Under the pieces are notes generated by a model. That model was not told the origin of the DNA, ran no database searches, and saw only the letters and a program-made list of their open reading frames with translations. Both the position numbers and the translations under genes were made by a program. From assembly GCF_000787815.1 (NCBI RefSeq), contig NZ_BBPO01000001.1:51110-111882 (forward strand): 60,773 nt of DNA. Direction: 5' to 3'. This document shows, one piece after another, positions 23,990-32,576 of the stretch (its first letter is position 1; the number at the start of each line of letters is the position of its first letter). Source of the stretch: Streptacidiphilus neutrinimicus (lineage in GTDB: Bacteria; Actinomycetota; Actinomycetes; Streptomycetales; Streptomycetaceae).

Positions 23990-26173
23990 ATGGCGGAGCT
24001 GAGCGGGACGCCGCGCACGGCGTGGGCCGGGAGCCGACAGATGGGCGCCGCCTACGCGGCCTGCGGCGTGGCGCTCGGCGCGTGCTTCGTCTGGCTGGCG
24101 CTGGCCTACACCGGCCTGGGCGGATCGCGCCTGGCCTCGGTGGACTTCGGCATCTTCGGCTCGCACATCCTCTTCATGCTGGCCTGCGCCCTCGCGGGGA
24201 CGTTCAGCCTCGCCCACCCCTCGGGAGGAACGGTCGGCCGGCTGCTCCTGCTGACCAGCACCGGGGAGCTGGTCGGTCAGGCCATCGGCATCGCGGCGGC
24301 GGCCGTGGGGTGCGGCATCGTGGTGCGCACCGGCGTCGTGCTGGTGGGCTACGCCGGTGACTGCCTGTCCATCTTCCTCCTCTACAGCCTGCCGTTCTGG
24401 CTCCCTGACGGGAGGCTGCCCGGACGGCGCTGGGGGCGGGCGCTGGTTGTCGGGATCGCCGTCTGGACGCTCTGCGAGGTCTATCTCGACACCGGGACCC
24501 AGAGCGACTGGTACGGGATGGCCAACCCGCTTGCCACCGGCCGACCCTGGGTCACCGTCAAGAGCGCCCTGTCGTCCGTCGTCGGCGCGGCCCTGGTCTA
24601 CGTGCCGGTCAGCCTCTCCGCGTTGGGCTTCCTGGTGCTCGCCGTGAGGGCGTGGCGGTGGCGGGGGCGTCGTCGTCGGGGGCCGGTGCGCAGTTCGGGC
24701 CGGTCGCCCCTGCTGCCCGGCGCGCTGCTGCTGGTGGTGGTCCCGTTCCTGCTGCTGACCGTGGGGAGTTACGTGGACTACTTCTTCCCGCTGCCGAGCG
24801 CCGCGACCCTGGTGCTCTTCTACAGTCCGCTGGTGCTGCTGCCGTTGGGCCTCGTCTTCTTCTTCGCACGGGACCGCTCCGCGCACCTCGACCGGGCCAC
24901 CCGCCGGGTGCTGGCCGTGCTCGTCACGCTGGCCGTGCTGGTGGTGGGGTACTTCGCGCTCGCGATCGGGCTGTCCGACGTGCTGCCGGGCACCCGCACC
25001 CCCGGCGCGCTGGTGCTGGCCGTGGGGTCGCTGGCGATCGGCCTGCTGCTGCGGGCGACCGGCGGCTGGGCGGTGCGGGTGGTGGACCGCTCCTACTACG
25101 GCGACCGGGCCCGGCCCTACCACGTGGTGCGCGAGCTGGCGGGGCGGTTGAGCCGGACGGTGACACCGGGGGAGGCGCCGCGGCTGCTGTGCGAGAGCGT
25201 CGTCACCACGCTGCGGTTCCCGGCGGCGCGGGTCCTGGTGCACACCAGCGGCGGCAGCCGGGAGACCGCGACGCTGGGGGAGACCGCCGCCGCCCGCTTC
25301 TGGCACCGCTTCGAGCTGGTCTTCGAGGGCGAGGAGGTCGGAGCCCTGGAGGTCGCCGCCCGTGTGGGCGAGCCGGAGCTGGACCAGCAGGACCACGACG
25401 TGCTGCGGCTGCTCGCCGACCAGGCCGCGCCCGCGATCGCCTCGCTGGGCCTGTACCAGGAGCTCCAGGCCAGTCGGGAGCGGATCGTGCTCGCCCGCGA
25501 GGAGGCGCGGCGGCGGCTCCGCCGAGACCTGCACGACGGCCTGGCGCCGGCGCTGTCCGGCCTGCGGCTCCAGGTCGACACGGCCCGCGCGGGCCTTGCC
25601 GGGGACGACCCGGCCGGCGGGCGGCTCGGCGGCGTCTCCGAGGGGATCGCGGACGCCATCACCGAGCTGCGGCGGATCACCGCCGGGCTGACCCCGGCGG
25701 TGCTCGACCGGGACGGGCTGGGTCCGAGCCTGCGCGGCCTCGCGACCGGCCTCGGTGGCCGGAACCTGCTGATCGACGTCGAGCTGCGCCCGGACCCGCT
25801 GCCCGAGCTCCCGGCGGCCGTAGAGGTGGCGCTGTACCGGATCGCCTCCGAGGCCCTGCACAACGTGGTCCGGCACTCGGGCGCCCGCCGAGCGCGCCTC
25901 TGCCTGGGCGTCGCCGACGACGCGGTGCTGCTGGAGGTCAGCGACGACGGCCGCGGCCTGGACGGTCCGGCGCGCCAGGCCGCGGCCGGCGGTGTCCACG
26001 CGGGCGCTGTCCACGCAGGCGGTGTCCGGCCGGGCGGTGTCGGGCTGCGGTCGATGTCCGAGCGGGCGCAGGAGCTCGGGGGCACGCTGTGCGTGCAGGG
26101 CGGTCCGGACGGCGTCGAGGGGTGCGCGGGCGTGGTCGTACGCGCCGAGATCCCGGTCCGCCCGGGTGGGTAG
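23990..26173 (+). CDS. Membrane sensor histidine kinase (HisKA_3 type)
   Basis: About 728 residues. The N-terminal 370 are hydrophobic with eight or so membrane helices, then a GAF-like segment, a HisKA_3 box RRRLRRDLHDGLAPALSGL with phospho-acceptor His near 515, and a C-terminal ATPase domain (VALYRIASEALHNVVRHSG, then DDGRGLDG). Near the end short repeats encode GGVHAGAVHAGGVRPGGVGL, an expanded Gly loop before the last strand. GTG at 23987 or ATG at 23990 may be used. Its partner is the response regulator just upstream. The many helices suggest sensing within the membrane or of a lipophilic ligand. Confidence 0.9.
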   Translation: MAELSGTPRTAWAGSRQMGAAYAACGVALGACFVWLALAYTGLGGSRLASVDFGIFGSHILFMLACALAGTFSLAHPSGGTVGRLLLLTSTGELVGQAIGIAAAAVGCGIVVRTGVVLVGYAGDCLSIFLLYSLPFWLPDGRLPGRRWGRALVVGIAVWTLCEVYLDTGTQSDWYGMANPLATGRPWVTVKSALSSVVGAALVYVPVSLSALGFLVLAVRAWRWRGRRRRGPVRSSGRSPLLPGALLLVVVPFLLLTVGSYVDYFFPLPSAATLVLFYSPLVLLPLGLVFFFARDRSAHLDRATRRVLAVLVTLAVLVVGYFALAIGLSDVLPGTRTPGALVLAVGSLAIGLLLRATGGWAVRVVDRSYYGDRARPYHVVRELAGRLSRTVTPGEAPRLLCESVVTTLRFPAARVLVHTSGGSRETATLGETAAARFWHRFELVFEGEEVGALEVAARVGEPELDQQDHDVLRLLADQAAPAIASLGLYQELQASRERIVLAREEARRRLRRDLHDGLAPALSGLRLQVDTARAGLAGDDPAGGRLGGVSEGIADAITELRRITAGLTPAVLDRDGLGPSLRGLATGLGGRNLLIDVELRPDPLPELPAAVEVALYRIASEALHNVVRHSGARRARLCLGVADDAVLLEVSDDGRGLDGPARQAAAGGVHAGAVHAGGVRPGGVGLRSMSERAQELGGTLCVQGGPDGVEGCAGVVVRAEIPVRPGG

Positions 26174-26315
26174 CGGTCGCGCACCGGTCGCCTCCGCTGG
26201 TCATTGAAGTTGAAGGTGTGACGGATTCACGCCCGGGTGCCCGACCGGGACCTGCCCGGGACTCTGGACTCATGTGCCCGGGACGCCCGGCGACGCACAT
26301 TCGATAGCGAAAGCC

Positions 26316-26338
26316 GCCCCTGCCTCCCGGGCAGGGGC
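26316..26338 (+). terminator. Stem-loop between the kinase and the small Cys/His protein
   Basis: A 9-bp stem GCCCCTGCC/GGCAGGGGC ends 20 bases before the next start. It may stop kinase transcripts or sit in the leader of the small gene. Confidence 0.45.
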
Positions 26339-26358
26339 ACGAGTGACAGGAGCACCCG

Positions 26359-26619
26359 ATGACCGCGAATCCCTCACCCACCCCTCGCGGCGGCCTCGCG
26401 ACCGAGTGCAAGCACCCGGGCTGGTGCCAGCCGGAGGCCGAGCAGCCGCCGTCGGCGGCGGCGGCGCTGACCGCACGGGCGATGTCGACCGCACGGGGGG
26501 AGCAGTCCGCGCCGCAGGAGACCCCGGTGCCGGAGGACCCCCCGGACACGTGCCTGCACCCCGGGCAGTGCCCGCCCCTGCCGCACCCGCCGCAGGAGGC
26601 GCACCAGCCGGACGACTGA
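26359..26619 (+). CDS. Small protein with two CxHPGxC motifs
   Basis: 86 residues. ATG at 26359 follows AGGAG by eight bases. The only cysteines lie in two copies of one motif, CKHPGWC (17-23) and CLHPGQC (65-71), separated by an Ala/Pro/Glu-rich spacer. The rest is Pro/Gln-rich with no membrane helix or signal peptide. Cys-x-His-Pro-Gly-x-Cys duplicated in a small soluble protein looks like a metal site, Cu(I) or Zn(II), possibly shared by both motifs in one molecule or across a dimer. It faces, tail to tail, an operon ending in a multicopper oxidase. I do not recognise a named family. Confidence 0.7.
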   Translation: MTANPSPTPRGGLATECKHPGWCQPEAEQPPSAAAALTARAMSTARGEQSAPQETPVPEDPPDTCLHPGQCPPLPHPPQEAHQPDD

Positions 26620-26643
26620 ACCAGCGCGGACGCCTCGCGAAAG

Positions 26644-26685
26644 GGCCTCGCCGGTGGATCCGCCCAGGGATCCACCGGCGAGGCC
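26644..26685. terminator. Bidirectional terminator, 18-bp perfect stem
   Basis: GGCCTCGCCGGTGGATCC and its exact complement flank a 6-nt loop between the small Cys/His gene (plus) and the multicopper oxidase (minus). Confidence 0.9.
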
Positions 26686-26730
26686 GTTCGCGTGCACGGG
26701 AGCGGGCGCGGGCGCCCGGCCGGGCCTGCG

Positions 26731-28572
26731 TCACATGCCGCCCATGCCGCCCATCCCGCCACCGCCCATGCCGCCACCGCCCATGCCGCCCATCCCGCCG
26801 ACGTCCATGACGGCCCCGGGCATCACCGCGAACTCCCGCATCATCCCGGCGTCCTCGTGCTCCAGGATGTGGCAGTGGTACATGTACCGTCCGGACGCGC
26901 CGCGGAACTGGCCGGCCACGGTGACCATCGTGCCCGGCGGCACCCGCATCACGTCCTTCCAGCCCGTCAGGGACGGGTCGATCGGCAGCGAGTCCAGATG
27001 GGCGACCGGGGCGCCGGGCGCGGTGCCGCCCTGGGCCTGGACGAACCTGGCGGTGTCGTAGCCGTCGAGGGACAGCGGCTGGAAGCGGGTCAGGTGGATG
27101 TGGATCGGGTGCAGGATCCCGCTCAGGTTGAGGATCCGCCACACCTCCCACCCGTCCTGGCGGGCCCGCCAGTTGAGCTGGTCGTCGAAGTGGCGGGCGA
27201 GGCGCTGGTAGGTGGTGGTCACCCCGTCCTGGTCGGTGACCTGGATGATGCCGTCCCTGACGCCGCCGGTCGCCGCCGCCGGGGCCGGGACCTCGCCCAG
27301 CTCCCACAGCCCCAGCGTGCCGTCGGCGTCGGCGGCGAGCGCCAGCATCCGGTGCATGTGGTCGGGCGGGAGCCGGTCGTGGGTGAGCCGGCAGTAGGTG
27401 GGGGAGAGAGTCGGCGGCAGCCGGAACGTGTCCGTCAGCGGGATGTCCGCGACGCGGAACTGCATCACGTCCGGCTCCGGCAGGCGGGCGGCGGGCAGCG
27501 GGTCGCCGGGCTTGACCCCCGGCGGCAGCGGGTCGCCGCGGAAGGGCGCCTGCGCGGAGTTGACCAGCCGCAGCGACTGCCCTCGGAAGGCGCCGAAGTC
27601 GACCAGCACGTCCGCTCGTTCGGCCGGGGCCAGGGTCAGCCCGTCGGCGGGGACGGGCAGCGGCGCGCCGAGCAGCCCGCTGTCCGTGCCGATGAGCCAC
27701 GCGCAGCCGGTGACCACCGCGCCGCTCTCGTCCAGCAGGTGCAGCCGGTAGGTGCGCGAGTTGGACGCGTTCAGCACCCGGAACCGGTACCAGCCGGGCC
27801 GGACCTCCAGGTGGGGCCAGATCGTGCCGTTGACCAGCGTGTAGGGCCCGACGAACGGCAGCGTGCCGGTGGTCTTGTGCAGCAGCCGCCCGGTGAAGCG
27901 CCCCGACGCGTCGGTCTCCAGGTTGCGGTCGCAGACGATCAGCGGGATTTCGCGGTCGCCGCCCGGCAGCCCGAGGGCCTCCTCCTCGTCGTCCCGCAGC
28001 AGGTACATCCCGACCAGCCCGGCGTATACGTTGAGCCGGGTGATGTTCATGGCGTGGTCGTGGTACCAGAGCGTCATCGCGGGCTGGTCGTTCGGGTACT
28101 CGGAGAGCTGCGCGTCGCCGCGCAGCACGGCGTTCTCCATCCACCCGTCGTTGTTGCCCCCGGTCACCGCGCCGTGCAGGTGCGTCACCTGCCAGGCGGG
28201 CAGCGCGGCCACGCCCCTGACGGGCTGGGCCAGGCCGATGCCCGGATCGTTCATCGCGAGGGAGGGGTTGCCAGGCGCGTCCGCGAGGAACGCGGCCACG
28301 GCCGGGTAGGGCGTGGCCGTGCCGTTCTCCCAGGTCACCCGGGTGCGCTGGCCGCGGTGCACGTCGAGGACCGGGCCGGGGAAGTGCCCGCCGTAGGTCC
28401 ACAGCGGGGTCGGCGGCAGTTGCGCGTGCAGCCGCAGGCTCACGCCCTCGGTCCGGAGGGTGAACCGCGCCGGCGAGTCGGCGCGGTCCGCGCGCAGCCG
28501 TGGCGGGATCCGCAGCGGGTCGGTGAACTTGGTGAGGGCGGTCGTGGTCGTGGGTGTCTCGGTCGCTGTCAT
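26731..28572 (-). CDS. Multicopper oxidase (CotA / phenoxazinone-synthase type) with Met-rich tail
   Basis: 613 residues. All four copper motifs are present: THLHGA (His131, His133), WYHDHAM (His171, His173), LHPIHIH near 485, and YHCHILEHEDAGMM (565-578) with the type-1 Cys567 and axial Met. Three cupredoxin domains; no signal peptide or Tat motif, so it should be cytoplasmic like CotA or phenoxazinone synthase. The last 25 residues are only Gly and Met plus a leading DV (GGMGGMGGGGMGG repeats), probably a copper-loading tail. It is the last gene of a five-gene operon; its ATG at 28572 overlaps the MFS stop. By family it couples oxidation of phenols, aminophenols or metal ions to reduction of oxygen to water. 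Confidence 0.92.
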   Translation of the reverse strand: MTATETPTTTTALTKFTDPLRIPPRLRADRADSPARFTLRTEGVSLRLHAQLPPTPLWTYGGHFPGPVLDVHRGQRTRVTWENGTATPYPAVAAFLADAPGNPSLAMNDPGIGLAQPVRGVAALPAWQVTHLHGAVTGGNNDGWMENAVLRGDAQLSEYPNDQPAMTLWYHDHAMNITRLNVYAGLVGMYLLRDDEEEALGLPGGDREIPLIVCDRNLETDASGRFTGRLLHKTTGTLPFVGPYTLVNGTIWPHLEVRPGWYRFRVLNASNSRTYRLHLLDESGAVVTGCAWLIGTDSGLLGAPLPVPADGLTLAPAERADVLVDFGAFRGQSLRLVNSAQAPFRGDPLPPGVKPGDPLPAARLPEPDVMQFRVADIPLTDTFRLPPTLSPTYCRLTHDRLPPDHMHRMLALAADADGTLGLWELGEVPAPAAATGGVRDGIIQVTDQDGVTTTYQRLARHFDDQLNWRARQDGWEVWRILNLSGILHPIHIHLTRFQPLSLDGYDTARFVQAQGGTAPGAPVAHLDSLPIDPSLTGWKDVMRVPPGTMVTVAGQFRGASGRYMYHCHILEHEDAGMMREFAVMPGAVMDVGGMGGMGGGGMGGGGMGGMGGM

Positions 28573-30125
28573 GACGCCTCCTCGGAACCGGCGACGGTGG
28601 TCGTCCGCGGCCGCAGTGCGGCGGCGGCTGCCTGGGGGAGCAGGGGCAGCGCGGCGAACGCCGCGCCGAGCAGGCACACGCCGGACCACCCGGCGCGGGC
28701 CCAGACGACGGCGGAGAGCGCGGAGCCCGTCGCGCCGCCGGCGAAGTAGCAGGTCATGTAGACGGTGGTCACCCGGCTGTGGGTGCCTGCGGGCAGCAGG
28801 GCGTAGATCTCCTGCTGGTTGGCGGTCTGCACCCCGCGCAGCCCCAGATCCAGCAGCACGGCTCCGACACCCAGCAGCACCAGGCTCCCCCGGCCCAGGG
28901 TGAGCGGCAGGAACGCCACGACCATCAGCCCGTTGAAACCGAAGCGCGCGGGGCGCACATGCCCGTGGTCGCACCACCGCCCGGCGGGCTGCGCGAGCAG
29001 CACGCCGGCGATCCCGGTCAGCCCGAACAGCCCGATGGCGGCTTCGCCGAACCGGAAGGGCGACCGCGCGAGCAGGAACGCCGTGGGCGTCCAGAACACG
29101 GAGAACGCCGCGAACACGGCGAAGCCGCTCATGCAGTAGCCGCTCAGCCGCACCCTCCAGGGGCACCGAGCGTTCCGCCCGGCGGCGGAGCCGCCAGTCT
29201 GTCGAGCCGTCTGTTTCGCGCCCGGAGTTGGTTGTACCCGCCAGGGGCGCGGGGCTCTACCGATGTGCGGCTCCGCCGCCGGGCGCGAGAACCGCCCGGG
29301 GAGGACGGCCCTGCTCGTTCGGCGCTCCAGGTACCAGGGATGGGCGTCCCCCCGCCTGAAGGCCGGATGGGTGTACCCGCGTCTGAAGGCCGGGTGGGTG
29401 TACCCGCGTCTGAAGGCCGGGTGGGTGTACCCGCGTCTGAAGGCCGGGTGGGTGTACCCGCGTCTGAAGGCCGGGTGGGGGTCCCCCCGGCCGGAGGCTG
29501 GGGGAATGTCGCGCCCCGCGGCGGAGTCGTGCGTCGGAGCGCCCTCGCGCTCCTGGGGAGGTGCAAGCTCCCCGTCGTTCAGAAGCGCCCGTACCAGGGC
29601 GGCGGCAGCCGCCAGCAGCACTGCCGCCGCCGCGTACACCGCGCGCCAGCCGCAGAGCGCGGCAAGTTGGCCGGAGACCACCCGGGCGAGCAGGATGCCG
29701 GCCGTCAGGCCGCCCATCACGGTGCCGACCGCGCGGCCGCGTCGTTCGGGGCCGGCCGTCGAGGCCGTGCGGGCGACCAGGACCTGGGCCGCGCTGCCGG
29801 TGAGGCCCAGCAGCACGACCGCGACCGCCAGGACCGGCAGGGCCGGCGCCGTCGCGGCCAGGACCGCCGCCGGCACGGCGAACCCCAGCAGCGCCGTGGC
29901 CAGCCGGCCCCGCGACAGCCGGTCGCCCAGCGGGACGATGAGCAGCAGCCCCGCCGCGTAACCGAGCTGACCCGCCGACACCACCGCCGCCGCGCTCGCA
30001 CGGTGAGCGTGGAAGCTCGCGGCGAGCGCGGGCAGCAGCGGCTGGGCGTAGTAGATCCCGGCCACGGCGACGCCGCAGGCGAACGCCGTCACCGCAGGCT
30101 CTCCGCGCCGCAGGGCCGGGGTCAT
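28569..30125 (-). CDS. MFS exporter with a repeat-derived insertion between its two halves
   Basis: 518 residues against about 400 for the family. Residues 1-190 form the first six helices (AGIYYAQPLLPALAASF; motif A-like PLGDRLSRGRL) and about 326-518 the last six. Between them are some 130 residues of foreign character: five 9-residue repeats (YTHPAFRRG) from a 27-bp minisatellite, and an Arg/Pro-rich segment encoded by a dispersed Streptomyces-type repeat. The frame stays open throughout, so the protein may still fold with a long cytoplasmic loop. The start overlaps the amidohydrolase stop and the stop overlaps the oxidase start. Likely exports the operon's product. Confidence 0.85.
   Translation of the reverse strand: MTPALRRGEPAVTAFACGVAVAGIYYAQPLLPALAASFHAHRASAAAVVSAGQLGYAAGLLLIVPLGDRLSRGRLATALLGFAVPAAVLAATAPALPVLAVAVVLLGLTGSAAQVLVARTASTAGPERRGRAVGTVMGGLTAGILLARVVSGQLAALCGWRAVYAAAAVLLAAAAALVRALLNDGELAPPQEREGAPTHDSAAGRDIPPASGRGDPHPAFRRGYTHPAFRRGYTHPAFRRGYTHPAFRRGYTHPAFRRGDAHPWYLERRTSRAVLPGRFSRPAAEPHIGRAPRPWRVQPTPGAKQTARQTGGSAAGRNARCPWRVRLSGYCMSGFAVFAAFSVFWTPTAFLLARSPFRFGEAAIGLFGLTGIAGVLLAQPAGRWCDHGHVRPARFGFNGLMVVAFLPLTLGRGSLVLLGVGAVLLDLGLRGVQTANQQEIYALLPAGTHSRVTTVYMTCYFAGGATGSALSAVVWARAGWSGVCLLGAAFAALPLLPQAAAAALRPRTTTVAGSEEAS
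29242..29279. repeat. Dispersed repeat copy inside the MFS gene
   Basis: This 38-bp stretch, reversed, matches 36 of 38 bases at 48508-48545. It contains the GCGGCGGAGCCGC arm. A second GGCGGCGGAGCC arm in inverted orientation lies at about 29180-29192, so the whole 29150-29290 stretch looks like one inserted palindromic element. Confidence 0.8.
29356..29490. repeat. Five tandem 27-bp repeats in the MFS gene
   Basis: Copies start at 29356, 29383, 29410, 29437 and 29464 with CTGAAGGCCGG. The middle three are identical and the last ends GGGGGTCCCCCCGG. The unit is nine codons, so copy number can change without breaking the reading frame. Confidence 0.95.
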
Positions 30126-31558
30126 CGGGGTTCCACGTCCGAGGGGCGGCGTGCGTCCAGCCACCGGCCGTCCGCCGCGCCGAACGCGGCGTCGGCGCGG
30201 TCGTCGGACAGCCGGTAGACCGTCTCGCCGCGCCGGGCCGTGTGCAGCACCCGGCCGGTCATCGTCCAGCCCTCGTAGGCGGACCAGCCGCACTTGGAGC
30301 GGATCGTGCCCGGTTCGAGCATCCACCGCTCGTCCGCGTCGAAGAGCACGAAGTCCGCGTCGAGCCCGGCACACAGCCGGCCCTTGCGCTCGTCGAGACC
30401 GAACAGTTCGGCCGGGCGCTCGGCGAGCATCCGCACCAAGCACGAGAGTTGGGCGTCCGGCGAGTCCTGGGGGCCGCGTCGGCGCAGGCCGGTGTGCACG
30501 GCAGGGAGCATTTCCTGCACGCCGGGCAGCCCGGGCGGAGCCTCCGCCGGGACGCGGAGCTTCTCCGCCCGCGTGTGCGGAGCGTGGTCGCTGCCCAGCG
30601 TCGCGGCGTGGCCGCCCAGGACCGCCTGCCAGAGCCGGTCCTGGTCCGGTGCGTCCCGCAGCGCGGGACTGAGGCGCGCCCGCGCGCCGACCCGGCACGT
30701 CTCCGCTGCGGTGAAGGAGAGATGATGCGGCGTCACCTCGAAGGTCACCGGAAGGCCCGCGTAGGCGGCGGCCGTCAGCAGGTCGGCCTCCTCGGCCGTG
30801 GAGGCGTGCAGCACGTGCACGGACGTGCCGTGGCGGCGGACCAGCTCCACCACCCGGGCCACCGCGACGATCGCGCCGCTGCGCGGACGGTGCCGCTCGT
30901 ACTCGGCGTAGCCGGACGGCTCGCCGCGCCACCCGTCCAGCAGCCCGAACACGCCGTCGTCCTCGGCGTGCAGCAGCAGTCGCAGGCCGGACTCGGCGGC
31001 GGTGCGGAAGATCTTCTCCAGCTGCACCGGGTCGCGCACGACGTGCGGGGCCGTGTGGTGCCCGGCGAGGAAGACCTTGACGCTGGTCGCCTCGCGCGGG
31101 CCCACCTCGCGCAACGGGGAGGGGTCCTCGCCCGCCACGCCGAGGTGGAAGCGGTAGTCCACCAGGGAGGCGCCCTCGATCAGCTCGGCCTTGCGGTGCG
31201 CCTCCTCGCCGGTGCGCAGCGGCGGGACCGTGTTGGGCATGTCGATCACCGTGGTGATCCCGCCCGCGACGGCGGCCCGGCTCGCGTGCGCCCAGTCCTC
31301 CTTGTGCGTCAGCCCCGGGGCGCGGAAGTGCACATGGGAGTCGATCAGGCCGGGGAGCAGATGGCGTCCGCCGCCGTCGAGCGTCCGCCGCGCGGGCGGG
31401 CGCTCGTCCGGCCCCAGCAGGCAGGCGATCCGGCCGCCCGACACGGCCAGCCCTCCGGTCGCCACCCCGTCCCCGCTCACCAGCCGCACGCCGGTGACGA
31501 CCAGGTCGTAGGGCTGTTCACGCCGCGGTGCGCTCGTTGTCTCACTCATCGCCGACAC
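30122..31558 (-). CDS. Dihydroorotase/allantoinase-like cyclic amidohydrolase
   Basis: 478 residues, amidohydrolase superfamily. Metal ligands in order: DSHVHFRAPG (HxH), a carboxylated-Lys candidate in TSVKVFLAG, LLHAED, EVTPHHLSF and GSDHAPHTRAEK (Asp). This is the dihydroorotase, allantoinase and hydantoinase arrangement, in which a cyclic amide or ureide is opened or closed. Pyrimidine synthesis is unlikely: there is no pyr operon here, and it sits in a secondary operon between a PrpF-like isomerase and an exporter. The start is either the codon at 31558 or ATG 31549, both overlapping the upstream gene. Probable role: ring formation or opening of the pathway intermediate. Confidence 0.85.
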   Translation of the reverse strand: MSAMSETTSAPRREQPYDLVVTGVRLVSGDGVATGGLAVSGGRIACLLGPDERPPARRTLDGGGRHLLPGLIDSHVHFRAPGLTHKEDWAHASRAAVAGGITTVIDMPNTVPPLRTGEEAHRKAELIEGASLVDYRFHLGVAGEDPSPLREVGPREATSVKVFLAGHHTAPHVVRDPVQLEKIFRTAAESGLRLLLHAEDDGVFGLLDGWRGEPSGYAEYERHRPRSGAIVAVARVVELVRRHGTSVHVLHASTAEEADLLTAAAYAGLPVTFEVTPHHLSFTAAETCRVGARARLSPALRDAPDQDRLWQAVLGGHAATLGSDHAPHTRAEKLRVPAEAPPGLPGVQEMLPAVHTGLRRRGPQDSPDAQLSCLVRMLAERPAELFGLDERKGRLCAGLDADFVLFDADERWMLEPGTIRSKCGWSAYEGWTMTGRVLHTARRGETVYRLSDDRADAAFGAADGRWLDARRPSDVEPR

Positions 31559-32576
31559 CCACCGCGACCGCGCCCAGCGCCTGCGTCTCCTTGCCGCCGA
31601 CGCTCACCCACAGCAGCTCGTCGTCCTGGGTGTCGCCGGACGCGGCGTAGGAGGCCACGACCTGCCGTGCGGGCGTGTCGATGACGAGCCGTCCGGGGAC
31701 GGCCGACGCCCCGGCCAGCAGCCGGTGAGGGATCGTGCCGCGCAGGGCCGAGGCCGCCGCGAGGCAGACCGCGCCCGTCAGGGCAAGCTCGGGATGCCAG
31801 CCGCCGACGGTCAGCGCGCGCACGGCCAGGTGCCCGGGGGCGACCGGGACCACGGCCGCGACCTTCGGGAACGCTCCGTTCGGCGGCCAGCCGAGCCGGG
31901 CGGCCTGCCGTCGGCGCATCCGTTCCAGCGTCGCGTACAACTCGGGCTGCTCACCCCGGAAGAGTGCCTCCCGGTCGCGCACGCCCAGCCGTGCGCCGTC
32001 GACGAACAGGTAGGGGTTGGCCATCCGCACCACCCGGCCGCCGTCGCGCAGCAGCGTGCCGAGCCGGGTGCCGGGCGGGGCGACGAAGTGCGCGGTGAAG
32101 ACCGTGTGCCGGGGCGAGGCGTGGTCGACCTGGCAGACCACCTGGTCGCCGTTGTTGAGCACCCGCGCGCGGACCCGGTCCCCGGCGCGCAGCGCCGGCA
32201 GTCGGCCCGCCTGCGCGGCGGCCGTGACGGCGGCGAGCAGCGAGTGGCCGCAGGTGCCGTTCAGGTCGAAGTGGTCCGGCGCGTCCGGCATCGCCTGGAC
32301 GAAGCGGTAGTCCACGTCGAACAGCGGGTGCGCGGAGGGCGCGATCAGCGCCCACTTGAGCACCTCGCCCCCGCCGCCGGCGTCCGGCAGGTCCGGCAGC
32401 CGGCGGCGGATCCGGGTCAGCGCGGCGACCAGGGCCTCGCTGTCGCGGGGGAGGGCGTCGGCGTCCAGGACCAGGGTGGGTCCGGGGGCTCCGATCGCGC
32501 GGGCGAGGGCGGCGAAGCCGACGTCGGCGGTGGGAGCGGTGAGGACGGTGGACGCGGTCAGGTCCGTGGCGCTCAT
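31542..32576 (-). CDS. PrpF-family isomerase (diaminopimelate-epimerase fold)
   Basis: 344 residues. Two similar halves of epimerase fold; family signatures are FDLNGTCGHSLLAAV, with a probable catalytic Cys, and GGWHPELALTGAVCLAAAS in the second half. PrpF relatives shift double bonds of unsaturated di- and tricarboxylates (aconitate, methylitaconate, 4-oxalomesaconate). There is no methylcitrate or gallate pathway nearby, so a substrate made in this operon is more likely. ATG at 32576 overlaps the asparagine synthase stop by four bases, and its end overlaps the amidohydrolase start by 17. Confidence 0.8.
   Translation of the reverse strand: MSATDLTASTVLTAPTADVGFAALARAIGAPGPTLVLDADALPRDSEALVAALTRIRRRLPDLPDAGGGGEVLKWALIAPSAHPLFDVDYRFVQAMPDAPDHFDLNGTCGHSLLAAVTAAAQAGRLPALRAGDRVRARVLNNGDQVVCQVDHASPRHTVFTAHFVAPPGTRLGTLLRDGGRVVRMANPYLFVDGARLGVRDREALFRGEQPELYATLERMRRRQAARLGWPPNGAFPKVAAVVPVAPGHLAVRALTVGGWHPELALTGAVCLAAASALRGTIPHRLLAGASAVPGRLVIDTPARQVVASYAASGDTQDDELLWVSVGGKETQALGAVAVGVGDE

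Noticed and set aside
23603-26014. An 800-codon minus-strand frame opposite the sensor kinase
   Set aside because: Composition is His/Arg/Gln-rich with no domain. The plus strand carries a complete kinase with third-position GC bias.
29356-29490. The regular 27-bp repeats as a CRISPR array
   Set aside because: The copies abut with no spacers, the unit is a multiple of three inside an open reading frame, and no cas genes are near.
30122-31558. Calling the amidohydrolase pyrC of pyrimidine synthesis
   Set aside because: There is no pyrB, carA, carB or pyrD nearby, and it is translationally coupled to isomerase and exporter genes.
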